In this document: positions 22,606 to 32,312 of the stretch, in pieces | How positions within the stretch are numbered: the first letter of the stretch is position 1 | How the letters are laid out: every line of letters begins with the position of its first letter | DNA from: Nereocystis luetkeana | Taxonomy: Eukaryota > Sar > Phaeophyceae > Laminariales > Laminariaceae | DNA: 64,000 nucleotides | Reading direction: 5' to 3' | Assembly: GCA_031213475.1 (NCBI GenBank) | Contig: JARUPZ010000012.1 | Span: 8,886,727-8,950,726, forward strand | Program-made: the position numbers and the translations under genes | Notes under the pieces: model-generated | The model's input: only the letters and a program-made list of their open reading frames with translations | What the model was told of the DNA's origin: nothing | The model's database searches: none

Positions 22606-23137
22606 CGGTGGGAGGGGGGGGGATACTCAATATCATGCATGACCGTAGTCGTATGGTCATAGACCCCCGCATCCCTACAATGCCGGGACGGAGCACGTCG
22701 AGTTTTCACCGACCAGTCAGACATTGCTCGCCCCAAGCGCGAAGAGCCGTGACGCGTTGGACAAGTGGCATGAAGGGCGAGCTGCATCCTACTAAGAACC
22801 GCTTTTGAGGTGGATTATCTTGCATATGGATGACAACGTCAATGGGTTGGTTTAATTTCTGATGTGGTCACTTCCAGAGACAGCAATGGGTTTACTGTGT
22901 AATCGCCTCGTGGGTGCCTCACCATATACCAGGTACACACTACGTGATACGATCATCCTCCTTGTGCGGGCTCAAAGTTTTCCCTGCGCAAAAAATATCT
23001 AACTCAACCGCCAGCCGCGGTGACCGCCAAAAAGAAAAAACGGTACCCTGGTTGCTTTAGCTCACGCAGTGAGAGGTGTGTTGTTCACTACGTCGCCGCC
23101 AACCGACGCCAACCCAACCTGTATATATACCAGGTAT
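22606..23137 (+). repeat. Family B unit, full, carrying TACCAGGTA
   Basis: Starts with a short G run and ATACTCAATATCATGCATG, ends CCAACCTGTATATATACC. TACCAGGTA at 22927-22935 lies where other units read CCATAAACACTACG, and a second copy at 23128-23136 lies on the junction with the next unit. Confidence 0.88.
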
Positions 23138-23139
23138 AC

Positions 23140-23390
23140 AATATAGCGTGGGTGGGTGTACTCATGTAATGCTTGGCCGTAGTCGTACGACCACAGACCA
23201 TAGCATCCCCACAACGCTGGGACGGAGAAAGTCGGGTTTTCACCAACCAGGCAGACATTGCTTACCCCAGGCGCGACGAGCGGTGAGCAATGCGGAGAGT
23301 CGCATGAAGGGTGGGCGTGCACGCCCCTAAGAACTGCATGCTGCTAAGAAGCGTTTGTGAAAGCGGGCTTCCTTGAACGTGGATGATAGG
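23140..23390 (+). repeat. Family B second unit, 5' part only
   Basis: GGGTGTACTCATGTAATGC follows the previous unit head-to-tail and extends to the GTTTGTGAAAGCGGGCTTCC segment, then family E begins. Confidence 0.85.
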
Positions 23391-23433
23391 GGCAACACAT
23401 TTGACGCGTTCTACGAGAGAGGTAACACATTGG

Positions 23434-23677
23434 ACCCGTTCTACGACAGAGGTAGCACATTTCCGCTATTTTGTTTCTGAAAGACGGGTTTCGTTGAACC
23501 CCAAATCGTCGGAACGTCAATCTTGATTTCGAAAAAAGACATTTTGTAGACTCGGGCCATGGGGTTATTCGCCGCGATGCATTTTTATTTCTGCTGAAGT
23601 CAGTTTTCGGAAGAGGTAAGGAGCTCCTTAAGTGAGGAGCCTCAGAATTTTCAGGGTGAACCTCTGTCGTAGAACGC
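23434..23677 (+). mobile_element. Family E TIR element
   Basis: Left end CGTTCTACGACAGAGGT, right end CCTCTGTCGTAGAACG. An extra left-end copy lies at 23405-23425. Interior hairpin GGAGCTCCTTAAGTGAGGAG. Confidence 0.82.
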
Positions 23678-23689
23678 CTCATTTCCGTC

Positions 23690-23912
23690 ATATATATATA
23701 TTTTTTTCCGGAACGACGGGGCTTCTTAACCCAAAATCGTCGCAATGCCACTCTTGTTTCGAAGAAGACGTGGTTGTATACTTGGGGCGTGGGGTTATCC
23801 ATCGCGATGCCATTTGAGTTTTGCCGAAGGCAGTTTTCGGGTGAGGTATGGAGCTCCTCAAGTGAGGAGCCTCAGAAAGTTTGGGGTGAACCTCTATCGT
23901 AGAACGCCTCAA
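23690..23912 (+). mobile_element. Family E element, second tandem copy
   Basis: TTCCGGAACGACGGGGCTTC to CCTCTATCGTAGAACG. Its left inverted end is missing, so it abuts the right end of the previous copy. Hairpin GGAGCTCCTCAAGTGAGGAG. Confidence 0.82.
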
Positions 23913-24060
23913 TTGAGGGTTATCGCTAGCAGTACTTTGACTGTATGCGCAGAAAAAATGACAACGTGATGTCTCACAGAGGTAGGTCGAACGGGCTTGG
24001 GGAGAACGGGGAGGAGCACATATAGCGTGCAGCCCTATACGTCCATGTATTTGACCGATG

Positions 24061-24062
<2 letters not shown>

Positions 24063-24092
<30 letters not shown>
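24063..24092. repeat. (CA)n microsatellite
   Basis: About 14 CA units, followed directly by TACCAGGCAGG. Confidence 0.95.
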
Positions 24093-24095
<3 letters not shown>

Positions 24096-24189
24096 CAGGC
24101 AGGTCTGACGAAAAGCGATTGCTCTATGAGCACGTTTAAGCACACCATTATCAGACTACCATACATGTCGGTGACGGTCCACCCCCAGC

Positions 24190-24285
24190 TTAACCCTTTA
24201 GGGACCGCTGTCCCGTTTTGGGGACAAAACACTCGGAATTAGAGTGGTCCCCAAAAACGGCACTGCAGCCCTAAAAGGGTTTTAA
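24190..24285. mobile_element. Family C MITE
   Basis: TTAACCCTTTAGGGACCGCTG to CCCTAAAAGGGTTTTAA. The interior lost about 10 bp (AGAGTGGTCCCC without GTTT). Confidence 0.85.
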
Positions 24286-24289
24286 CCGT

Positions 24290-25790
24290 CCCAGGCTCCG
24301 TGGTGGACGCCCCATCCACCCCCCCCTCCCAGCCCAAATCCCTCCCTCCGAAAAATTGGGGTTCATTAGATCAGCGTACCCTCTCCACCTCCGCCTCCGG
24401 CCACGACAGCTGGCACCGCATAACACCCGTGTGATACGATAACACACCCCCTCGGGCGAACCTCCAAGCTGGTCTCCTCTCAGCAACGGGGAGAGCGTAC
24501 TGAATACGCCCGAGGGAGGTGCGTCTGCTAGGTCTATGGAAATATCTCGGGGGGCGAGATTATCCCCAAATACACCATCCTCCTTGTGCGCGCCCGCCGC
24601 GGAAGGGAGACAATCGTCATCCCAGGGCCCAGGGGGTGTGCTAAACTCGCGTTTTACCTCGCACATATACGGTACGTTCAACTAGTAATGAAACAAACAT
24701 ATCGTGTGCTCCCACGACGAAGGTGTTGGCTATGTGCTTCTCAAAGCTATCATTTTGTGAAAAAAACAGGTGTCGAGACGTTTTCGAGTTTTCTCGTGGT
24801 GAGGCCCCCCCTCTCGTCGTGCCTCGTTGTGCTATGAACAGTCTCTCCCGTTCCCTTCGGGGGGGGGGGGGCTTGTCCGTAGTCGCGCCGTGTCCCAGGG
24901 GGACTGTTGCGGTTCGGACCTGATCCCCTAGACGACACTGCCATATTTTCACTATACTATCCGTGTCGGGAGTGAAAATTTCCCACGTACGGCTTCATTT
25001 CCCCTCAGCGACGCGATTCCGGCGTGCCAGTTCCCCCCCCGTCTCCGCCGCCGCCATCTGCTGAAGCGCCCTCCTCCTCTTTCTATTTTTGTTTCTGCCA
25101 GCACTGATGATATCCCGACCATGGGCCTTTTGCCCCTCACCGCGAGGACCCAAGCACACAGCGGTGGACCTACCGTCTACCGCCGTCACTCGCTACGTCA
25201 TAGGTATACGTGTTGCTGCTACCCGCCACCTTCACTCTCCAGCTCTCCGGACAAATGCCGCGGTAGCAGGTGTCTTCCCTTCTTCTTCCCCCTAACGTTT
25301 GACTCCATTCTCACTCCTTTCCCACCGCTCGTCGATGCTCATCGATTTTTTCCCCCAACTCACGCTCTCGCGCTTTCCGCGATGAAAAAAAAGAGGCACA
25401 CGATTGTTTTTTGGGAAATTATATGGTCTACGTAGTGCCCCCCTCCTGCAGCAGGACACCGTCCTCTCCATATCCATTGATCACTGCGGAGGATGGGGCT
25501 CCTACCCGGGTGTGGCCGGGAATCTCCCCGTCGCATACTGTGGGCATGAGCAAGTCATTGTGGAGACGCCGAACCATGGACGTCAGCATACCATTTGCCG
25601 TACCGAAGCGAGAGGTTGTCGATGGTCTGTGGGGTTTGCTCTGTACATTGTTCAACGTCTCCCCAAGTAGTTTTTTTTTCACGCCTATACGTTGTGCAAG
25701 GGCCGGGTCCCGCGGCCACCCGGGTACATATATATGAAACCCTGCGGCGCCGCGACCGACGACGCCTGCGAAAAAAAAGAAGTGGCTCCT
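24290..25790. other. Unassigned interval
   Basis: Contains ACACCCCCTCGGGCG and GCGTACTGAATACGCCCGAG, shared with 2260-2310, and CTTGTGCG...TTTTACCTCGCACA, echoing family B. It is probably made of eroded repeats. No coding domain found. Confidence 0.35.
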
Positions 25791-25796
25791 CGCTCT

Positions 25797-26346
25797 TTGG
25801 GGGGGGGGGGGGGGAGGGGGGGGGGGGGGGGTATACTCGATAGGAGAGATGTACTCGATCTCATGCATGGCCGTAGTCGTATGGCCATAGACCCTCGCAT
25901 CCCTACAATGCCGGGACGGAGCATGTCGGGTTTTCACCGACCAGGCAGACATTGCTTGCACCAAGCGCGAAGCGCCGTGAGGTGTCTGGCGAGTCGCATG
26001 AAGGGTGAGCTGCATCCTACTAAGAACCGCTTGTGAGGCGGACTTGCATATGGACGACAGCTTCAATGAGTTGATTTAATTTCCGGTGTAGGCATTTCCA
26101 GAGACAGCAATGGGAGTACTATGTAACTGCCTCTTGGGTGCCTTACCTTGAACACTATGTGATACGATCATTCCCAATTGTGCGAAGTAAAGGTTCTTTA
26201 CCTCGCACAAATGATCTAACTCGACAACCAGATGTGGGCGACCGCCAAAACAAAAAAAACGGTACCCTGGTTGTCTAGCTCAAGTAGTGAGCGGCATGTT
26301 TTACAGTGTCGTTGCCAACCGACGCCAACCCAACCTATATAAAATA
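25797..26346 (+). repeat. Family B unit, full, best preserved
   Basis: Long G run, TATACTCGATAGGAGAGATG, ATGGCCGTAGTCGTATGGCC, hairpin GTCGGGTTTTCACCGAC, arms TTGTGCGAAGTAAAGG and TTTACCTCGCACAA at about 26177-26210, ending CAACCCAACCTATATAAAAT. Confidence 0.9.
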
Positions 26347-26559
26347 GGGGGGGGGAGGGGGGTGGTTTTTCGGAAAAACAGAACCCCTTTCTCGCTTCAA
26401 CTTCCGCCCGGTTTAGCTTGCAGTTTCTTCCTGCTGGTGACATCTCGCCCCGCGAGCTTGCAGTATGGGCGCGCGCGCATCGTCCCTCGAGGTATGCGCC
26501 GTGCAGCGCCCTGTTCAGCTCGACCGCGACAGTTGGGTTGGGACTTCAGGCGGGAGAAA

Positions 26560-26659
26560 TTCACCCTTTTAGGACTGCAGTCCCGTTTTGGGGACAGACT
26601 ACTTGCAATTCGAGTGGTTTGCCCCCAATATGAGACGGCACTTCTAATAAAAGGGTTAA
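26560..26659. mobile_element. Family C MITE
   Basis: TTCACCCTTTTAGGACTGCAG to AATAAAAGGGTTAA. Confidence 0.88.
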
Positions 26660-27340
26660 CGAAAAAAGTGGCGACTCTTGGGGACTCCAGACGGGGGAAA
26701 TAATCAACAAACAAAAGCGACGACGAAAGCAAAACGGCCACTGCGTGATCGGAGGAATACATAAATCGGTGTCCCGAGTTACGATGGTTGAATGCAAGGG
26801 GTCGGCGGCACGGTCGCGACGTTATCCCTACATACCCTTAGTGGTGGGCGCTAACGCGGTTCATAGTAGTATTCATAGACGGTCGAAAATAGCAAATCAA
26901 GGTGTCACGGTTTTGGTCGATTCCTCAGCGTCCTGGATGTGCATACTTGGTACGCCATAATATAGCTGCACTGGGCCAGCAGGCGGCGGTCAGCGCCGAC
27001 CGCCAGCATACTCTGTAGCGGTTGCGGCGGTTCTCCGACAATAGCACAAGCGCAGGGTGGGACTCAAGCAGCGCACTTGGTACGCACCAAGGCTCGGATT
27101 CTACTATACGTGTAAAGTGTTCCATGGATGTTGGGTATTTCGGGGTATGGGGCGGCAGCTGTTGGCAGCCAGCCCCCGACCCGCTTCGCCCTCGCTTGGT
27201 ACACCTCCCCCCAAAGGCCCAACACCATTGACCAAGAGAAGCTCATGTCAGAGACGACAGAAACAATACCTGTTTTTCTCGTCGACGGGATTCATACCAT
27301 TAATAGTGCAGAACGATGGGCCAACAGCGGGCGCCCGGTG
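26660..27340. other. Unassigned interval
   Basis: No gene or repeat recognised. Confidence 0.3.
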
Positions 27341-27441
27341 TTAACCCTTTTAGAAACCGCAGTCCCGTTTTGGGGACAAACCACTCAAATTTCAAAAGTA
27401 GCTTGCCCCCAAAACGGGACCGCGGTTCTAAAAGGGGTTAA
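27341..27441. mobile_element. Family C MITE with TTAA on both sides
   Basis: TTAACCCTTTTAGAAACCGC to GCGGTTCTAAAAGGGGTTAA. Confidence 0.92.
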
Positions 27442-28828
27442 GAAACATCAATTTGGTGTCCATCAGGCTCAACGCCTTGTTTTTTTTCCGGCCTTGATCT
27501 AACGCTATTGTATACCGGTAGGATTTTAGAGTTGGTCCCCCTGTTGACCTGCGTTTCTTAACCCAATTCTCTTATTGTTCGTTGCCGACCTGAACCCATT
27601 CTTCCTAAGACTATGTTTTTTAACTGCGGGCGCCCACTGCTGAAAATGGAAAGGTCTCGACGTTTTTTTTTTTTTTTTACTCATATAGCCACCATTTTTC
27701 TTGTGTCTACGTACGTACCACCTTTTGTTTTTTTTCGAGAAAATCGGGCGTGAAAAACCCCCCAGGGGGTGTACTAACTGTACCGCTGCACTGTAAAGTA
27801 TATTATCATCTTGCGTTTTACCGGAGGGAAACATAAGAACCGTTCGGGCCTCCACAGGCAGACTGAACGGTCCTTGCACTTCCGTCTAGAGGGGCATACG
27901 GTGAGACACCCTCACGCTATAAGACGGCCGGTAGGAACCCCCAAAAAAAAAACAAAACCAAAACTTGGCTCGTTCGCTGGGCTTATTAAGTTGAAAAACA
28001 AAACCTTTGAGATCGAGGATTTCGTCGAAACCCATATTTGCAAGCTATTTGTGTGATACTTCGATCGTGCGATACAAATAAAATCCTGCCTACTGCTGCT
28101 GCAGTTATATTAATAGGAGTCTGATCCCAAGTAGCAGGCTCCCGAAGTTTGGGTACAGTTCGAAACCTCATCCAAACTCACGAAAACAAGTAGTAGTATG
28201 GTATAGTAAACTGTTTGGGCTGTGGGCTGCTAACCACATTAGCCTCGAGCCGACAATCAGGTCCCTCCACCAGCTGAAACGTCATCCACCCCCCAAAACA
28301 AAAAGGCTCCCGCACCTACTCCTCCTGTGCCCTTTTTTGTCACCTACCTCTGCGGTATGCGCTCATTTCCACATCCAACATGTTAAGATCAAGGTCCGGA
28401 CACTTTGTATCCCTGGACAGGTTTGCCTATAAAGTCCGTACTCGTTGGTACTCAACGTGTGTTGTTTGCTTAGAGATAGAAGAAGAGCAGCTTTATTCCT
28501 TTGGTGCACGCGGAGACTTTGAGCCAAGCTCGTGCCTCGCTGGGGAAACCCCTGGTTTTCCATCTTAGCTACGGGTACGCCTCCCCAGTTCATTCAAAGC
28601 AGTATATACCATAACACAACCCCCAAAATACCAAACTGTTTACGCCGGGGGTTGTTTCACATACGTGTATCATACAAGGTTTGCATACAGCTCCAACAGG
28701 GCAGCGGTACTCGTAGCTTACTGTACAACAGTAGTACGGTAGTGGTGGACGCCCGCCCGCAGTTCAGAAACAATATGCTGAGAAAAATGGGCTCAGATCG
28801 GCACGAACAACAATAGAGATGAGAAAAC
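27442..28828. other. Unassigned interval
   Basis: CTCCAACAGGGCAGCGGTACTCG near 28690 recurs at about 29912, so old duplications are present. No gene recognised. Confidence 0.3.
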
Positions 28829-28917
28829 TTAAGAGTTGCAGTCCCGTTTTGGGGACAATCCAGTCAAATTCTAAGTAGTTTGCCCCCAAAACGGGACTGC
28901 GGTCCTAAGAGGGTTAA
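28829..28917. mobile_element. Family C MITE
   Basis: TTAAGAGTTGCAGTCCCG to CGGTCCTAAGAGGGTTAA. The outermost left arm is shortened. Confidence 0.88.
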
Positions 28918-29036
28918 GAAACACGCGGCTTAACAGTGGGACCAGCTCTAAATTCTACCAGGCATGTACTCGAACCAGGTATTATAAGATGGTACAAAAG
29001 AGTTACTGCTGTAGATCTAGGTCGAGAAAAAAACCA

Positions 29037-29327
29037 GGGCTTTTCGCGGGTCAGGTCAAACCTCACGGGTCGGTTCGCGAATTTTTTGATGTATGTTGAC
29101 TTGATCCAACCCGACCCGCGAGGTTTTGAAAGCCTCTTGACCCAACCAGACCCGACCGTGAGATTTGAAAATCTCCTGACCCGACCCGACCCGACCCGAC
29201 CCACCACCTTCCGATTGACCCGTGAGACACGGGTTGCATGCGGGTCGGGTCATCTTGACCCGCGACGCCATTTGTCTTGACCCGAAGGTCCGACTCGCGG
29301 ATCTGGCCCGTGGGTCGGCACTTCAAA
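29037..29327. repeat. Family D CGGGT fold-back repeat
   Basis: TTTTCGCGGGTCAGGTCAAACC at the left, GACCCGACCCGACCCGACCC in the middle, GCGGGTCGGGTCATC further right. Confidence 0.8.
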
Positions 29328-29514
29328 AACTATTTAGTGTTCATTTCAGTGTCCCGCAGCGGTATATGACCTGGCAGTAGTGGGTGTAGATGGATGCGGG
29401 CATGCGTATATGAGTTTGGCGGTGTTATAATGTTTAGAATATTATACCAAAGGAGTATTATTGAGTATTGGTACGAGAGAAGCCTTCGGGCAAGAGAGCG
29501 GGAAGTGATTCAAG

Positions 29515-29855
29515 TGTCGGATCCACGAGCCGCATCCGCGGGTCCCACCCGCAGTCAGTGGAAATGAAACTCGCGGATCATGCTGGCCTGGCCCGCGAGT
29601 GACCCGCTTCTCGCGGGTCTTGACCTGACCCGACCCGTAAGCTTTTCATCATCTCTTGACCCGACCCGATCCTTGAGATTTAAAATACTCTTGACCCGAT
29701 CTGACCCGACCCACGATATTTGAAAACTCTTGACCCGACCCGACCCGACCCGTGAGATTTAGAACACTTCCTGACCCGACCCGACCCGTGGAATTCTAAA
29801 CACCACGTGACCCGACCCGCGGATCGCGTCATGACCCGCGAAAAACCCTGAAAAA
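29515..29855. repeat. Family D CGGGT fold-back repeat
   Basis: Repeating CTCTTGACCCGACCCGACCC and CCGTGAGATTT units of about 40-45 bp, closing with GACCCGCGAAAAACCCTG, the complement of the usual left end. Confidence 0.8.
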
Positions 29856-30500
29856 ATAAGAGTTTGAGCCTGGACACCAAATGCGCCCACAGTATCATGT
29901 AAGATGCGTACACCTCCAACAGGGCAGCAGTACCCGTACCTCACTGTAGGTTTGTACTCCCTACCGCTGCCTATATCATGTGCCTACAGAATAAGTACCC
30001 ACGACGCATGCACCGCGAGACTGTCACCTGTTGCAGTCTGTATAATGGGAAGGCTTGTGAGGAGACTCTGGGACAGATCGAGAAACAATCCGTGTTTTGT
30101 TGTGAACGGGCGACTTGCGAATTTAGAGGTTAAAACGTTCTACGATTGATGAGCGAAAAACAACACATACTACATGCATATCCCTGAGGAGGTCAGGGCC
30201 TAGCCGAAACGAAACTAAGCCTGAGCAGGATAAGCGGACGCCAAAAGGTTACGATGTAATTGATATGAGTCCAAGATTTAAACACCTGGTACACAAACAA
30301 GAGAGCTCGCACACGAGATCATTCTCAAACACAGTTCGACTAGCACATCAATCTCAAACGGGAAGCGCGCGACCTCAGCTGACCAGTGAACTACGCGATC
30401 AAGACAAAACCGTCCTGGAAAATTGAAGATCAATCTACCAGAGTTTCCGTAGTTTCTAGTTCCTGGGTCGTCCGTCTTCGCCGCGATTTTTGTTCTGGTG
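29856..30500. other. Unassigned interval
   Basis: CGAGACTGTCACCTGTTGCAG near 30022 recurs in altered form at 31222. Otherwise nothing recognised. Confidence 0.3.
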
Positions 30501-30634
30501 AGAGTGTCCTTACATGGTGTTAGTTGTCAAGGATTGCGCATGGCAGTTCCGGGGGGTCGGGACCACAATTCACCGCATCAATCGGTAAGAGTGTCCCTAC
30601 ATGGTGTTAACTGTCATGGATTACGCATGGTAAT
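30499..30634. repeat. Tandem duplication, about 89-bp period
   Basis: GAGTGTCCTTACATGGTG with TTGTCAAGGATTGCGCATGG recurs 89 bp later with five differences. Confidence 0.8.
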
Positions 30635-31640
30635 TCTTCTAGCCTTTCACCGCCGTCCTGTAGGTGACAGAGGCTCACCCCGTGGGAGCGCGCACTGCTG
30701 TGTACCTGGTATGGCACAACGGAAACCGAGTCACGCGCGATGCAACTAACCCAGGCTATACACTTGATAGTGTGGGAGCAAGTTTTAATTTGACCCAGCG
30801 AACTACTATCTGTAACTCAGGTTTGGTATTGTATAATACCGGGAAGATACTGGCTGTATGAGCGAGCCAATTAGTCTAAGTGCACATACATGATGGATAT
30901 AACGCACGAACTAATATACGTCGACGCACATACATGATGGGTATAACGCACGAACTAATATACGCCGACGCCGGGTATGTTGTACTCGTATAATACCTCG
31001 GTGACATGTCAATGGTAGCAGTGGTCGGTGGGTGGGTGTGGCCCCACGACGCGTCTTCGGGCTAAGTTAGAATCAGCACGGGCACAAGCAATGTGTTTGC
31101 TGGGCGCCCGCGAGTAGAAGGGCGGTTCAATCTGAAACACGACCACGCGCCATCAGGTCGCGACGCGCAACACACGAGCTGGTCTCGCTCGCTGCACAAC
31201 GTGCCCGCGATACATGCACAGCGAGACTGCTGTCGCCTGTTGCAGCCTGTATGATGTACCCTGTACGTATCGCATACATACTGGTACTGGTACAAAATAA
31301 CACTCACGACGCACAGGGAGAATGCTGTGCTGTCACAATTGTCATTTCGTCACATTATATTCCGTGATAATAGCGTCGTGACCACACGTCGGCATGCGTC
31401 GTCGTCCCGGGCGCACCTATACCTGTGGTGCAGCCTGCTGTCTGTTCCAAGTCAAAGCGGTGACCTAGAGCCTGAAGACTGGAGAGAGGTGTCACACGAT
31501 GTATGCATACGTACCGAACGCTACTACCTGGTAAATATTGCGTTGCTTTTGTGTTGCTGCTGCTTCTGCCTGTTGTTGCTCCTGTTGTTCATGGAGTCAT
31601 ATCATGCAAAAAATAAATTGATTAGCGGAAAGCGCGAGAG
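30635..31640. other. Unassigned interval with a 42-bp duplication
   Basis: At about 30880-30972 CACATACATGATGG with ATAACGCACGAACTAATATACG occurs twice in tandem. TACCTGGTA at 30703 and 31525. No gene recognised. Confidence 0.4.
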
Positions 31641-31644
31641 CGTG

Positions 31645-31765
31645 AGTTAGCTACATTCGATGGAAATCGACGAGCAGTGGGAATGCTGAACCCTATGCGC
31701 GACAAAAAAATAAAGGCACGTACGTACCGGGGGGGAGAAGGGTGGACACCTGTGACCCACGGCTT
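31645..31765 (+). mobile_element. SINE body fragment
   Basis: Diverged match to the SINE body: CGATGGAAATCGACGAG, AAAGGCACGTACGTACC, GGGGGGAGAAGGGTGG, TGTGACCCACGG. Confidence 0.5.
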
Positions 31766-32193
31766 GTCCAGAAGCTCGTTGAGGGTAAAAACCTCCCACG
31801 AGTACGTAAAGGCCGGAAAGTAAAAGTGATGTTTCTGGAAAAAAACAAACAAAAAAAAAACATGTGCACCGCAAGCTCTCACCGGCAGCGGAAACAGCTG
31901 GTCGCGCACAGGGGAGACTTCTGCGTGGCTAGCACATGCCGGTAACCCACAGAAGGTGATTATGATTCGTCGTCGAGAGAACCCAGCGCCCAGTAGATAC
32001 AGGACACGACACCTTGCTGCTTGCCCGAGAGCAAACCCGATTTTTTAAAGTTCCAGCAGTTCCAGGACGAGAGTTCTCCGAAAAAGGTTCTGGGTTCTCT
32101 TTTTTGGTTCTGTTGTCGTGGGGTTTCCATATCTGAAGACCTTCTCTATAGGGATTTGGGGTGGTTAATGACTTAATGAGTGCTAGCTTGCTG
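31766..32193. other. Upstream flank of PDI
   Basis: No gene recognised. It may hold more PDI control sequence. Confidence 0.35.
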
Positions 32194-32204
32194 ATTGGCC
32201 CACG
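32194..32204 (+). promoter_or_regulatory. ERSE-II-type element ATTGGCCCACG upstream of PDI
   Basis: The 11 bases match the ER-stress response element II consensus ATTGG-N-CCACG exactly. The site starts 119 bp and ends 109 bp before the PDI start codon. In animals this element is bound by NF-Y with ATF6 or XBP1, and a related plant element (P-UPRE) serves ER-chaperone genes. The bases GTC follow directly, giving the CCACGTC core. Function in this organism is inference. Confidence 0.6.
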
Positions 32205-32312
32205 TCGCGCGGTGAATCTCAACCTTTGGACGCGACCCCAAGCTGCTCGCGTTTGCGCGTAGCCTGTCCCCCAGACACACAGAGTTCCGACCCAGCAGCA
32301 TCAGCCAGCGCC
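32205..32312 (+). promoter_or_regulatory. PDI 5' leader region
   Basis: About 108 bp between the ERSE-II-like site and the ATG at 32313. No clear TATA box is seen. The start context is CCAGCGCCATG. The transcription start cannot be placed from sequence alone. Confidence 0.35.

Noticed and set aside
24271..24681. 136-codon minus-strand frame
   Set aside because: Ends in a family C MITE and shares segments with non-coding repeats at 2260 and in family B.
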